A program made the position numbers and the translations under genes. Shown here one piece after another: positions 26,978 through 34,953 of a stretch of DNA of 64,000 nucleotides. The stretch is from Shinella zoogloeoides (GTDB taxonomy: Bacteria; Pseudomonadota; Alphaproteobacteria; Rhizobiales; Rhizobiaceae): NCBI RefSeq assembly GCF_003574625.1, contig NZ_QNUJ01000001.1:655107-719106 (forward strand), read 5' to 3'. The stretch's first letter is position 1, and every line of letters begins with the position of its first letter. The notes beneath the pieces are model-generated. The model was not told where the DNA came from. It was given only the letters and a program-made list of their open reading frames with translations, and did no database searches.

Positions 26978-27637
26978 ATGCTGCTGCAAGTCGCGCTCGA
27001 CAAGCCCGAGCATCTCGGAATCCTGCCCGCTCTTACGGGCCTTGCCGATATCATCGAAGTGGGAACCCCGCTTCTCAAGCGGTTCGGCGTCGCCGCCATC
27101 ACGACGGTGCGCGAGATCTGCCCCGACGTGCCCGTCCTCGCCGATACGAAGACGGTCGATGGCGGCGCGCTCGAAGCCAACATGGTGTTCGGCGCGGGCG
27201 CCTCCTTCATGACCGTGCTGTCCTGCGCCCCCAGGGCGACGCACGAGACGGTCGGCAAATGCGCCGTCGCCTTCGGCGCTTCCGTCATCGTCGACACGAT
27301 CACGGAATCCGGCAAGCCGATCCTGCTCCCGCAGGACTTCGCCCTGCCGGAGGGCTTTGCCTATGTCGCGGTGCATTCGCCGACGGATGCGCGCCTCGCC
27401 GGCGACAATTCGACCGGCCACATCGACGCCGTCGCCGCCATGCATGCGCGCGGCTTCCGCGTGTCGCTCGCCGGCGGCATCGGCCCGGCGACGCTGGATT
27501 CGGTCATCGCCGTCAAACCCGAGATTCTCGTCGTCGGCAGCGCCATCACAGAATCGGAAACCCCAGGAAAGGTAGCATCATGGATCAAGGAACGGCTCCC
27601 GGAACAAGGCCTTGGCTGGCCGTGGGACAAGAAATAG
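26978..27637 (+). CDS. 3-hexulose-6-phosphate-synthase/UlaD-like (OMPDC suprafamily) protein
   Basis: 219 residues with the layout of HPS and 3-keto-L-gulonate-6-phosphate decarboxylase. Asp8 is in LQVALD, Glu27 in DIIEVGTP, the DxKxxD catalytic triad is at 56-61 (DTKTVD), and a phosphate-binding AGGIGPATL lies near 166 with VVGSAI near 188. HPS joins formaldehyde and ribulose 5-phosphate or cleaves hexulose 6-phosphate; UlaD-type relatives decarboxylate. The partner gene at 27580 is PHI-like, which favours HPS chemistry. There are no methanol or methylamine oxidation genes nearby, so a sugar-degrading direction is plausible. The 3' end overlaps the PHI-like gene by 58 bases. Confidence 0.82.
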   Translation: MLLQVALDKPEHLGILPALTGLADIIEVGTPLLKRFGVAAITTVREICPDVPVLADTKTVDGGALEANMVFGAGASFMTVLSCAPRATHETVGKCAVAFGASVIVDTITESGKPILLPQDFALPEGFAYVAVHSPTDARLAGDNSTGHIDAVAAMHARGFRVSLAGGIGPATLDSVIAVKPEILVVGSAITESETPGKVASWIKERLPEQGLGWPWDKK

Positions 27638-28128
27638 GCGAGCTGCTGGAGCGCATCGATCCGCAGGCCTTCGCCGCCGTCGTGGAGGCTTTCCGCGATG
27701 GCGACCGCCGGTGGTTCTTCTCCGGGCAGGGACGCTCGGGGCTTGCGGCCCAGATGTCGGCGATGCGCTTCATGCATCTCGGCAGGTCCGTGCATTTCGT
27801 CGGCGAGGTGACGGCGCCGTCCGTCCGCAAGGGTGATGGCCTTTTGATCATCTCCGGTTCCGGCGAGACGCCCGTCAGCCTCAGCTACGCGAAGATCGCC
27901 AGGGCCGAGGGCGCGACGGTGATCACGCTGACGCACAAGCCGAAGGGCACGCTTGCCGGCATCGCCGACATCGTTCTGCCGGTTCCGGTGGTCGAGACGA
28001 AGCAGTTCGGCGGCAGCCTCTTCGAGCAGACGTGCCTGCTTCTCCTCGATGCGGTCGTGCTGCAGCTTGCCTCCGGCATCGCCGATGCCCATGGCACAAT
28101 GGCCTATCGGCACACCAACCTGCAGTGA
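27580..28128 (+). CDS. 6-phospho-3-hexuloisomerase-like SIS protein
   Basis: 182 residues from ATG 27580 after AGGAAAGG, inside the end of the HPS-like gene; a GTG at 27622 would remove the overlap but lose 14 residues. A single SIS domain: SGQGRSG at 48-54, MRFMHLGRSVHFVGEVTAPS at 62-81, SGSGET at 92-97 and GGSLFEQ near 147. These are hallmarks of PHI (HxlB), which interconverts 3-hexulose 6-phosphate and fructose 6-phosphate. Adjacent HPS- and PHI-like genes form the core of a ribulose-monophosphate-type step, here inside an imported-sugar operon. Confidence 0.85.
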   Translation: MDQGTAPGTRPWLAVGQEIGELLERIDPQAFAAVVEAFRDGDRRWFFSGQGRSGLAAQMSAMRFMHLGRSVHFVGEVTAPSVRKGDGLLIISGSGETPVSLSYAKIARAEGATVITLTHKPKGTLAGIADIVLPVPVVETKQFGGSLFEQTCLLLLDAVVLQLASGIADAHGTMAYRHTNLQ

Positions 28129-28135
28129 GCCGACG

Positions 28136-29017
28136 ATGCATGGTGTCGTAACCATCGGCGATTGCATCGTCGACGAAATCAGGGCCGAGGGGAAAGACCC
28201 CGAGCGGTTCGCCGGCGGGGCAGGGCTCAACCTTGCCGCCGGCATCGCCCGGCTCGGCCTGCCTTCGACACTCGTCACGCGCGTCGGCCAGGACCGGGAC
28301 GGATACTACCTCCTGCGCTATGCGCGCGAACGCGGCATCCGGATCGTCAACACGCCGACGGTGGACCCGACCGGCGTCGTCAGCTCGACGCGACTGAACG
28401 GCGAGCCGAGCTATGCCTTTGCGCCGGCCATGTACCGCCGCCGGATCGCGTTCGGAGCGGAGGCACTGCATGTGCTGTCGAATGCCGCCGCCGCGGTCGT
28501 CAACTCGTATCCGCTGGACAATCCTTCGCATGCCGACGATCTGGTGCAGGCTTTTTCCGCCGCGCCCGGCTTGCGGATCGTCGATCCCAATCCCCGTCCG
28601 CGCCTGATCTCCTCCCTCCCGGCCTACCGGCAGGGATTCGAGAAGGTCCTTCCCGTCGCGAGCCTCGTGAAGCTCAGCGACGAGGATGTTCAGCTCCTCT
28701 ATGGAACGGACTGGCGGTCGGTGGCGGAACATCTGTTCGGCATGGGGGTCGAAAGCGTCCTGTTTTCCCATGGTGCAGGCGGAGCGACCCTGGTCGATCG
28801 GTCCGGCCTTCAGGTCGCGGTTCCGATTGCGGGCAGACCGGAGCCGATCGTCGATACGATGGGGGCCGGCGACGCGACGCTGGCAAGCCTTGTCGCCTCC
28901 TTGCTGCGCGGCGGGCGGCCCGGCACTGCGGATATCTGGCGACAGTATTTGATGGAAGCGATGGCGGTCGCCGCCGCGACCTGCCGCCGGGCAGGCGCCG
29001 AGCTCGTCCTGCCGTAG
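28136..29017 (+). CDS. PfkB-family carbohydrate kinase
   Basis: 293 residues from ATG 28136. The N-terminal GGAGLNLAAGIARLG (about 27-41) and C-terminal DTMGAGDATLAS (240-251, catalytic D246) ribokinase-family signatures are intact. It phosphorylates a sugar with ATP. Placed behind the importer and HPS/PHI-like enzymes, it is the likely entry step that makes the sugar phosphate they act on. The specificity (ketohexose, 3-hexulose or other) is unknown; rhizobial FrcK is a comparable partner of FrcBCA. Confidence 0.87.
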   Translation: MHGVVTIGDCIVDEIRAEGKDPERFAGGAGLNLAAGIARLGLPSTLVTRVGQDRDGYYLLRYARERGIRIVNTPTVDPTGVVSSTRLNGEPSYAFAPAMYRRRIAFGAEALHVLSNAAAAVVNSYPLDNPSHADDLVQAFSAAPGLRIVDPNPRPRLISSLPAYRQGFEKVLPVASLVKLSDEDVQLLYGTDWRSVAEHLFGMGVESVLFSHGAGGATLVDRSGLQVAVPIAGRPEPIVDTMGAGDATLASLVASLLRGGRPGTADIWRQYLMEAMAVAAATCRRAGAELVLP

Positions 29018-29063
29018 GGCCGCGCCTCGGGCTACCCGGTTTCCATCCCGGGAGGAACCCAAT

Positions 29064-30167
29064 ATGGGATATCGACATGCGGTCGGAAAATCGGAACGGA
29101 ACATGACGCAGGCACCGAATGACAAGGCAGCGAGATTGATCGACGTGGCGCGGCGCGCCGAGGTGTCGCGCGCCACCGCCGCGCGCGCGCTCGGTGGTTA
29201 CGGCCTCGTCACGGAGGCAACGCGCGAACGCGTCCTGGCGGCGGCGGCGGAGCTGAACTACCGGGTGAACGAACTGGCCCGGTCGATGCGCTCCGGCCGG
29301 TCGCTGACGATCGGCGTCGTGGTCGCCGACATCTCCAACTCGTTCTTCAACAGCGCCATCCGCGCCATTATCGAAACCGCCTCGATGGCCGGTTACCAGA
29401 TCCTCGTTCTCAATACGGACGACGATATCGAGAAGGAGCGTAACGCCGTCAGGGTTCTCATCGAGAAGCGGGTCGACGGCCTTATCGTCGTGCCTGCTTC
29501 GCAGCATGAAATCGAGCATTTGCTCGTCCAGAGCGAGCCGGAAGTACCGGTCGTGCTGTTGGACCGGCGCGTCGATTCTGACGAAATCGATTTTGTCACG
29601 ACGGACGATCGCGTCGCAGCCGGGGCGGCGATCCGCCATTTTGCCGCCGCGGGCCATGTGCGGATCGGCTTGCTGGTGGCGACTGCCAGCGTCGAAGGAC
29701 ATTGCCTGGCCATGCCCGAGCAGGTGGTGAGCACGGTTCGGGATCGTGTCGACGGGGCAACTGCGGCGCTGGCCGAGTTGGGGCTTGCGGTCAATCCGGA
29801 ATGGACGCGCTACTGCCACAGCAGCGTGGAGACGGCCCGTGCGGCGATGGCGGAGATTCTTGCAAGCCCCGAACCGCCGACCGCTATCCTCGCCACGAAC
29901 GAGGAAATGGCGCTGGGCGCGTTGGCCGCAGCCCAGGAATTCGCGGTCGGAATTGGCGAGGCTCTCTCGATCATCGCTTTTGACGAAGCGCCATGGACCG
30001 GAGTGTTCCGGCCGCCGCTGTCCGTGATAAGGCGTCCTGTCGCCAAACTCGGTGCGGCAGCAGCGGAACTCCTGCTCAAGAAGATCGAGGATAGCTCGTA
30101 TCGCAGCTCCCAAGTGCTCCAGGCGGAGCTGATCGCACGGCGATCGGTAGAAGCGCCCGCGCTATAG
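29064..30167 (+). CDS. LacI-family transcriptional regulator
   Basis: 367 residues from ATG 29064, eight bases after GGGAGGA; an internal ATG at 29103 would start nearer the helix-turn-helix. The DNA-binding segment is RLIDVARRAEVSRATAARALGG, and the hinge is NYRVNELARSMRSGRS. The remainder is a periplasmic-binding-like core (LTIGVVVADISNSFFNSAIR). It is the last gene of the sugar operon, and twin LacI operators surround the operon promoter, so autoregulated repression released by the imported sugar or its phosphate is the simple model. Confidence 0.92.
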   Translation: MGYRHAVGKSERNMTQAPNDKAARLIDVARRAEVSRATAARALGGYGLVTEATRERVLAAAAELNYRVNELARSMRSGRSLTIGVVVADISNSFFNSAIRAIIETASMAGYQILVLNTDDDIEKERNAVRVLIEKRVDGLIVVPASQHEIEHLLVQSEPEVPVVLLDRRVDSDEIDFVTTDDRVAAGAAIRHFAAAGHVRIGLLVATASVEGHCLAMPEQVVSTVRDRVDGATAALAELGLAVNPEWTRYCHSSVETARAAMAEILASPEPPTAILATNEEMALGALAAAQEFAVGIGEALSIIAFDEAPWTGVFRPPLSVIRRPVAKLGAAAAELLLKKIEDSSYRSSQVLQAELIARRSVEAPAL

Positions 30168-30227
30168 CCGCTTCCGAGCTTGATGGTCGAGCCACACCTG
30201 TTCCAACGCCTACACGGCAAGAAAGCC

Positions 30228-30251
30228 GTCGACCCAACCGAATGGGTCGAC
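30228..30251 (-). terminator. Perfect hairpin between convergent LacI and SIS genes
   Basis: GTCGACCCA (30228-30236) and TGGGTCGAC (30243-30251) form a 9-base stem with a 6-base loop. Read on the minus strand it is followed by GGCTTTCTT, so it fits best as the terminator of the SIS-ROK-GntR-GMC transcripts; it may stop the plus strand too. Confidence 0.6.
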
Positions 30252-30265
30252 GCAGGAGCATAATC

Positions 30266-31324
30266 TTATTCGATGACGGTGATCTTCGAGCCGTTGAGGA
30301 ACTTCGCCGGCTCGAAACCGCGGGCAATGGCCATCGGCACCATCAGCAGCTGGATGGGCAGAATCTCCAGGACAGGCAGAAGCCCTTCCGCCACGGTGGG
30401 CAGAGACAGGACCGCTTCGCTCCCTGAAAGCGCGGTCGCCGTGCTTTCGGGCGCGACGACGAGGCTGCGGCCACCGAAGCGGGCAATGTCGGCGACGGTC
30501 TTCAGATTGAGGTCGAGCGTGGCGCCGGGGCCGCCGAGGAACAGCATGCTGCGGAAACCGTCGCGCACCAGTTCCAGCGGACCGTGGCGGAACTGGCCGC
30601 CGGACAGGGCCTGTGTCGGTGCCTTTGCAGCCTCGGCCGTGACCAGCGCGCCCATCATGGCGCTGGCGTAGCTTGCGCCGCGGCCGATAAAGGTCAGAGG
30701 CAAGTCATGGCCGAGGAAGGCCAGCATCTCGTCCAGCCTCGCGGGCACCCTGGCCAGAACCTCGTCCGTGGCGTCGGCGAGCGTTGCGATATCCGCGGCG
30801 ACCGTGTCGCCCCCGTCGATCAGCATGCGTTCGAAGATATAGAGGGCAGCAAGGCCGGCGGTATAGGTCTTGGTCGAAACGGTCTGTTCCGGACCGACCT
30901 CAGTCGCCAGCGCCAGCGACGCCCAGCGTGCCAGAGTGTTGTCGCGGGGGTTGGTGATCGCTACGCGGATGCTGACGCCGGCATCCAGTTCCGTCAGGCG
31001 GCACAGTTCGACGCTCTCGCCTGACTGCGAGATGGCGACGACCATGGCGCCGGGACGCAGCAGCATCGGTGCCTGCTGGATGAGTTCGGACGTATCCCAG
31101 AGCGAGACCGGGACGGGAAGCGACTGGCTCAGCCGCAGCCAGGTGCCGTAGGCACTGAAGAGGGATCCGCCCATGCCGGTGAGAATGATGTGCCGGACGT
31201 CGCCCTTGTCGATCGCGGCGCGGATCGCCCGGATGTCGGCGGCGAGGCCGGGCGTGACGAGCCGGCCCAGCTTGCGGATTGCTGCCGGCTGTTCGGCGAT
31301 TTCGTCGAGATAGGACTGGGACAC
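30266..31324 (-). CDS. SIS-domain sugar isomerase/deaminase or deglycase (GlmS/AgaS/FrlB-like)
   Basis: 352 residues from GTG 31324, preceded on its strand by GGAG; upstream in-frame codons reach into the ROK gene. It has two SIS domains without a glutamine amidotransferase domain: ILTGMGGSLFSAYG and VAISQSGESVE in the first, then VSTKTYTAGLAAL, and FIGRGASYASAMMGAL with QFRHGPLEL in the second. Relatives deaminate amino-sugar phosphates (AgaS) or split phosphorylated Amadori compounds (FrlB). It is the last gene of GMC-GntR-ROK-SIS on the minus strand, so it probably acts on the ROK kinase product. Confidence 0.82.
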   Translation of the reverse strand: MSQSYLDEIAEQPAAIRKLGRLVTPGLAADIRAIRAAIDKGDVRHIILTGMGGSLFSAYGTWLRLSQSLPVPVSLWDTSELIQQAPMLLRPGAMVVAISQSGESVELCRLTELDAGVSIRVAITNPRDNTLARWASLALATEVGPEQTVSTKTYTAGLAALYIFERMLIDGGDTVAADIATLADATDEVLARVPARLDEMLAFLGHDLPLTFIGRGASYASAMMGALVTAEAAKAPTQALSGGQFRHGPLELVRDGFRSMLFLGGPGATLDLNLKTVADIARFGGRSLVVAPESTATALSGSEAVLSLPTVAEGLLPVLEILPIQLLMVPMAIARGFEPAKFLNGSKITVIE

Positions 31325-31334
31325 GGAAACTCCA

Positions 31335-32303
31335 TCAAGGCTTGGGGGTGGGAAAGATTTGCGCGGCGGCGCCGATGATGCCGGCATCGTTGCCGAGCGA
31401 GGCGAGCGAGAAGCGGACGGGTGCGAGATAGAGGTCGAGGCCCGAGAGCCGGGCCTCGCGCTCGAGCGGGCCCAGCAGCAGGTTGCCGGCGGCGCTCAGC
31501 CCGCCGCCGAGCAGGATGACGTCGGGAGCGAAGATCTGCGCCCAGGTCGCAGCCCCACGCCCGAGCCAGCGCCCGACATCGGCGAGCATCGCCACTGCAA
31601 CGGGGTCGCCTTCAAGGCCCATCACCACGACATCCGACGCGTCGGGCTCCCGCCCGAGGCCGCGCGCCCTTGCCGCGAGCGGACTCTCCGGCATTTCGGC
31701 GCAATAGCGTTGTGCGATTCCGTTCAGGGCGTCTGCGGAGGCGAGCGATTCCAGGCAGCCGACGCATCCCTGCCGGCAGGGCCGACCGTCGCTTCCGTGA
31801 ATGATGAGCTGCCCGGCGTTCCCGAGGCCGCCGCCCGAGGTGATGAAGGGCTTTCCGTCGACGGTGAGCGCAACGCCGATGCCGGTTCCCGCCGCGATCA
31901 GCAGCGAGCGTCGGGCGTCCCTGTCCCTGCCGAACATGGCTTCCGCCAGGCCGGCCGCGGTCCCGTCGTTTTCCATCCGGGCCGGAAGGCCGAACAGGCT
32001 GCCGATGCGCTCGGCCAGGGGGAAATCGTCGAGGGCAGGGATGTTGCCGAGATCACCGGAAAGATTGTCCGGATGGATGCGCCCCGGAAAGCCGATGCCG
32101 ATGCCCAGTGGCTTCGCCTGCGGATGGGCCGACAGGATATCGCCGATCGCATCCGCATATTGCCGGACGATGGCATCTGCGCCATCGGCCTCGCTGACGA
32201 CGATGCGACGCCGCTCGGCGATTTCGCCTCTGGTCGAGACGAGGCCGATCTTCGTGCTGCCGCCGCCGATGTCGATGCCGATTGCGAAATCCTGTTGCGA
32301 CAC
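31335..32303 (-). CDS. ROK-family sugar kinase
   Basis: 322 residues, cytoplasmic. The phosphate-binding DIGGGSTKIGLV is at the N-terminus, MENDGTAAGLAE near 110, AAGTGIGVAL near 136 and the glycine loop LLGGGLSAAG near 268. The zinc motif near 180 reads CRQGCVGCLE rather than the common CxCGxxGCxE, so one cysteine is shifted. No DNA-binding domain is present, so it is a kinase rather than a repressor. It phosphorylates the sugar, amino sugar or glycoconjugate imported by the divergent ABC operon. It is ten bases from the SIS gene. Confidence 0.87.
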   Translation of the reverse strand: MSQQDFAIGIDIGGGSTKIGLVSTRGEIAERRRIVVSEADGADAIVRQYADAIGDILSAHPQAKPLGIGIGFPGRIHPDNLSGDLGNIPALDDFPLAERIGSLFGLPARMENDGTAAGLAEAMFGRDRDARRSLLIAAGTGIGVALTVDGKPFITSGGGLGNAGQLIIHGSDGRPCRQGCVGCLESLASADALNGIAQRYCAEMPESPLAARARGLGREPDASDVVVMGLEGDPVAVAMLADVGRWLGRGAATWAQIFAPDVILLGGGLSAAGNLLLGPLEREARLSGLDLYLAPVRFSLASLGNDAGIIGAAAQIFPTPKP

Positions 32304-32313
32304 GGGCGGGCTC

Positions 32314-33072
32314 CTAGAGGCGGTAGCGGTTGACGTTGAGCATGAAGCCGCCGCCCTTGTAGACGGACTTCACATATTCCACGGCCTGATCGGTGTCGGT
32401 CACGGTGACGCGCCAGACGCTGAGCACCGGCGCGCCGGGCTCGATCTTCAGGTAGCCGGCCTCCTCGGCGGTCGCTGCCGTGGGCTCGAACAGCGCATCC
32501 GTCCAGGTGGGCACGATGCCCCAGGTCGCGGTCATTTCCGCATAGAGCGAGCCGCTCTCGAACATGTCCCGTGTCGCGGAGGGGTAGAGTGCCGTGGGCA
32601 GATAGGCGTCCTCCAGCGCCACGGGGTCGCCGTCGATACTGCGAACGCGGCGCAGGAAGATGAAGTCGGTGCCGCTTTCGCCCTCGCTCTGGAGGTGCTT
32701 GCGGAAAGCGGGCGAAAGTTGCCGGCGTTCCTCGTAGGCGACGACGGTCGAGCCGGGCTCGGCACCGAGTTTGCGCACTTCCGTCGTGAAGCTGTGGAAG
32801 CCGGAGACGCCCTTCATGCGCGAGGCGGTGCTGAAATAGCCGCGGCCGTGCTCGCTGTAGATGACGCCGCGGGCTTCGAGCTGCTTGAGGGCCTGACGGA
32901 TCGTGACGCGCGAGACGCCGAATTCGCGCGATAGCTCGCCTTCGGACGGAAGGGCGAAATGCGCGCCGTTGCGTGCCTTCACCTCGCTGTCCAGGATTTC
33001 GGCCACCTGCACATACATGGGAACGGCGCCGCTCTTGCGGATCGGCTTCTTCTTCAGCCATGTCTCGGTCAT
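32314..33072 (-). CDS. GntR-family regulator with UTRA domain
   Basis: 252 residues. The N-terminal winged helix has FALPSEGELSREFGVSRVTI and the EHGRGYFSTAS wing; the UTRA effector domain spans about 90-245. It lies between the GMC and ROK genes, all on the minus strand. A sequence resembling the one in the GMC/ABC divergent promoter occurs just upstream of its own start, so it probably represses itself with ROK-SIS and also the GMC gene and the importer. The ligand is expected to be a sugar phosphate. Confidence 0.9.
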   Translation of the reverse strand: MTETWLKKKPIRKSGAVPMYVQVAEILDSEVKARNGAHFALPSEGELSREFGVSRVTIRQALKQLEARGVIYSEHGRGYFSTASRMKGVSGFHSFTTEVRKLGAEPGSTVVAYEERRQLSPAFRKHLQSEGESGTDFIFLRRVRSIDGDPVALEDAYLPTALYPSATRDMFESGSLYAEMTATWGIVPTWTDALFEPTAATAEEAGYLKIEPGAPVLSVWRVTVTDTDQAVEYVKSVYKGGGFMLNVNRYRL

Positions 33073-33111
33073 CGGTCTTCCTTTCTCGTAAGGGCGATCA
33101 AACCGTCAGTC

Positions 33112-33131
33112 TCTAACATGTCGAGACAAGT
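33112..33131. promoter_or_regulatory. Candidate GntR operator upstream of regulator gene
   Basis: TCTAACATGTCGAGACAAGT: the arms ACATGTC and GACAAGT form an imperfect inverted repeat. The block TCTAACATGT followed by ACAAGT recurs at 34883-34902 in the promoter of the importer operon. Confidence 0.6.
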
Positions 33132-33168
33132 CGGCAAGCGCGCCCCGCTGAGCATCCCCTTCAAGCCG

Positions 33169-34767
33169 TCAGCGCCGCGTCATGGTTGCGGCGATCTTTT
33201 CCGCCGCCATGATGATCGGCGCGTTGATATTGGCCGAGGGCACGCGCGGAAGAATGGAGCCGTCGACGATGCGCAGCTTCTCGAGCCCATGCACGCGGCC
33301 GGCCGAATCGGTGACGGCGAGATCGTCCGTACCCATCCGGCAGGTGCTCGTCGGGTGGTGCTCGGTATTGGCGACGGTGCGCAGCCACGCTTCGATCTCG
33401 GCATCCGTGGCCTTGATGTCGGGTGTGTCGACCGGCTGGCCGCGATAGCGGCCCCAGGCCGGCTGGCGGGCCATTTCCAATGTCTTGCGAATGCCGTCCA
33501 CCATTTCCAGCGTGTCGCGCCGGTCGGTGAGATAGTTGAAGCGGATGGAGGGTTTTACCGTGGGATCGGCGGATTTGAGCGCGATGCGGCCGCGGCTGTA
33601 GGGGCGCATCTGGCTGACGAAATACTGGAAGCCGTCGGAGATCGTCACCTTGCCGGACTGGAAGTCGGCGAGGAACGGCAGGAATTCATGCTGCATGTTG
33701 AAATAGGGAAGGGCCTCGTCGCTCTTGAAGAAGGCGCCGACCTCGAAGAAGTTCGTCGCGCCGAGGCCGCGCTTGAAGAGCAGCCATTCGATGCCGAGTT
33801 TCAGGCGTCCGACCATGCTCAGTTGCCGGCGGATGGAGACACCGCCCGGTGCGGTGAAGCGCAGCGGGGCGACGACGTGGTCCTGCAAATCCGCGCCGAC
33901 GCCCGGCAGGTTGGCAGCGCTGGCGATGCCGTGCTCCGCCAGCGCCGCACGGTCGCCGATGCCAGAGAGCATCAGCAGATGCGGCGAGCCGACCGTGCCG
34001 GCCGAAAGGATGGTCTCGCGCGCAGCGCGGATCGTCCTGCGTTCGCCCTGCCGGACGATTGTCACCCCGGTTGCCGTCCGGCCGTCGAGGAGAATTTTTT
34101 CGACAAGGCAGCCGGTCATGACGGTGAGGTTGGGACGGTTTCCGGCAGGCTTCAGATAGGCGAGGCTGGTGCTGCAGCGCACCCCGTCGCGGATCGTCGC
34201 CTGTGTGATATGGACGCCGTCCTGCGCGCCGCTGTTGTAGTCCCCCGCATCCCGCAGGCCGAATTCCTGGCCGGCCTTCAGGAAGGTCCGGTAGAGCGGA
34301 TGGTCGGCCTTGCTGCGCACGACACTGATGGGACCGGAGCCGCCACGCATCGGGTCGCGTCCCCCCTCGAAACTTTCCAGCTTCCTGAAGAAGGGCAGGC
34401 AATCCTCGAAATCCCAGCCTTCGACGCCGAGATCGCTCCAGCCGTCGTAATCCTGCTTCGCCCCGCGCACGAAAACCATGCCGTTGATCGAGGAGCTGCC
34501 GCCGAGGCCGCGGCCGCGTGCCTGACCGATGCTGCGGCCGTGCAGTTCCGTCTCCGGTTCGCTCTCGAATTTCCAGTTGTAACGGTCACTTTCGATCGGA
34601 AAGGTGAGCGCCGCCGGCATCTGGATGAAGATGCTGCGATCGCTCGGGCCGGCCTCGATGAGGCAGACCGAGACGGCAGGATCCGCGCTCAGCCGGTTCG
34701 CCAGCACGCAGCCGGCGGAGCCGGCGCCGACGATGACATAGTCGAATTCCTGGATTGTGCTGCGCAT
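33169..34767 (-). CDS. GMC-family FAD oxidoreductase
   Basis: 532 residues from ATG 34767 (CGGAGAC upstream); longer in-frame starts run into the operator region. GAGSAG is at 14-19, [18 protein letters not shown] near 81-98, catalytic His471 in EHHPTSTCRMG and Asn515 in NINAPIIM. It oxidises an alcohol or sugar hydroxyl with FAD. It is about half identical in style to the BetA-like protein at 4993 but controlled by a different regulator. It diverges from a sugar ABC operon, so oxidation of an imported sugar, polyol or glycoside is more likely than of choline. Confidence 0.87.
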   Translation of the reverse strand: MRSTIQEFDYVIVGAGSAGCVLANRLSADPAVSVCLIEAGPSDRSIFIQMPAALTFPIESDRYNWKFESEPETELHGRSIGQARGRGLGGSSSINGMVFVRGAKQDYDGWSDLGVEGWDFEDCLPFFRKLESFEGGRDPMRGGSGPISVVRSKADHPLYRTFLKAGQEFGLRDAGDYNSGAQDGVHITQATIRDGVRCSTSLAYLKPAGNRPNLTVMTGCLVEKILLDGRTATGVTIVRQGERRTIRAARETILSAGTVGSPHLLMLSGIGDRAALAEHGIASAANLPGVGADLQDHVVAPLRFTAPGGVSIRRQLSMVGRLKLGIEWLLFKRGLGATNFFEVGAFFKSDEALPYFNMQHEFLPFLADFQSGKVTISDGFQYFVSQMRPYSRGRIALKSADPTVKPSIRFNYLTDRRDTLEMVDGIRKTLEMARQPAWGRYRGQPVDTPDIKATDAEIEAWLRTVANTEHHPTSTCRMGTDDLAVTDSAGRVHGLEKLRIVDGSILPRVPSANINAPIIMAAEKIAATMTRR

Positions 34768-34882
34768 GTCTGTCTCCGATGCAACCGGTCTGCGGCCCTG
34801 TGCATCCTCGCCTGTTCGGCCTGCCTCGTGAGAGGTTTTGCGAGGGGGATGGACAGTGGTTCGTCTCTGTGTTAGCAAACTG

Positions 34883-34928
34883 TCTAACATGTAGTAACAA
34901 GTTGTCAAGCGGTCAACTTATCTACATG
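34883..34928. promoter_or_regulatory. Composite inverted-repeat operator between GMC and sugar ABC operons
   Basis: TCTAACATGT is at 34883-34892 and ACAAGTTGTC at 34897-34906. The reverse complement of 34912-34928 reads ACATGTAGATAAGTTGA, closely matching ACATGTAGTAACAAGTTG at 34887-34904. The unit is therefore repeated in inverted orientation across a short spacer, and the left unit is the same as that upstream of the GntR gene. Confidence 0.65.
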
Positions 34929-34953
34929 TCGTCAAAACAACGGGAGCGAGACT

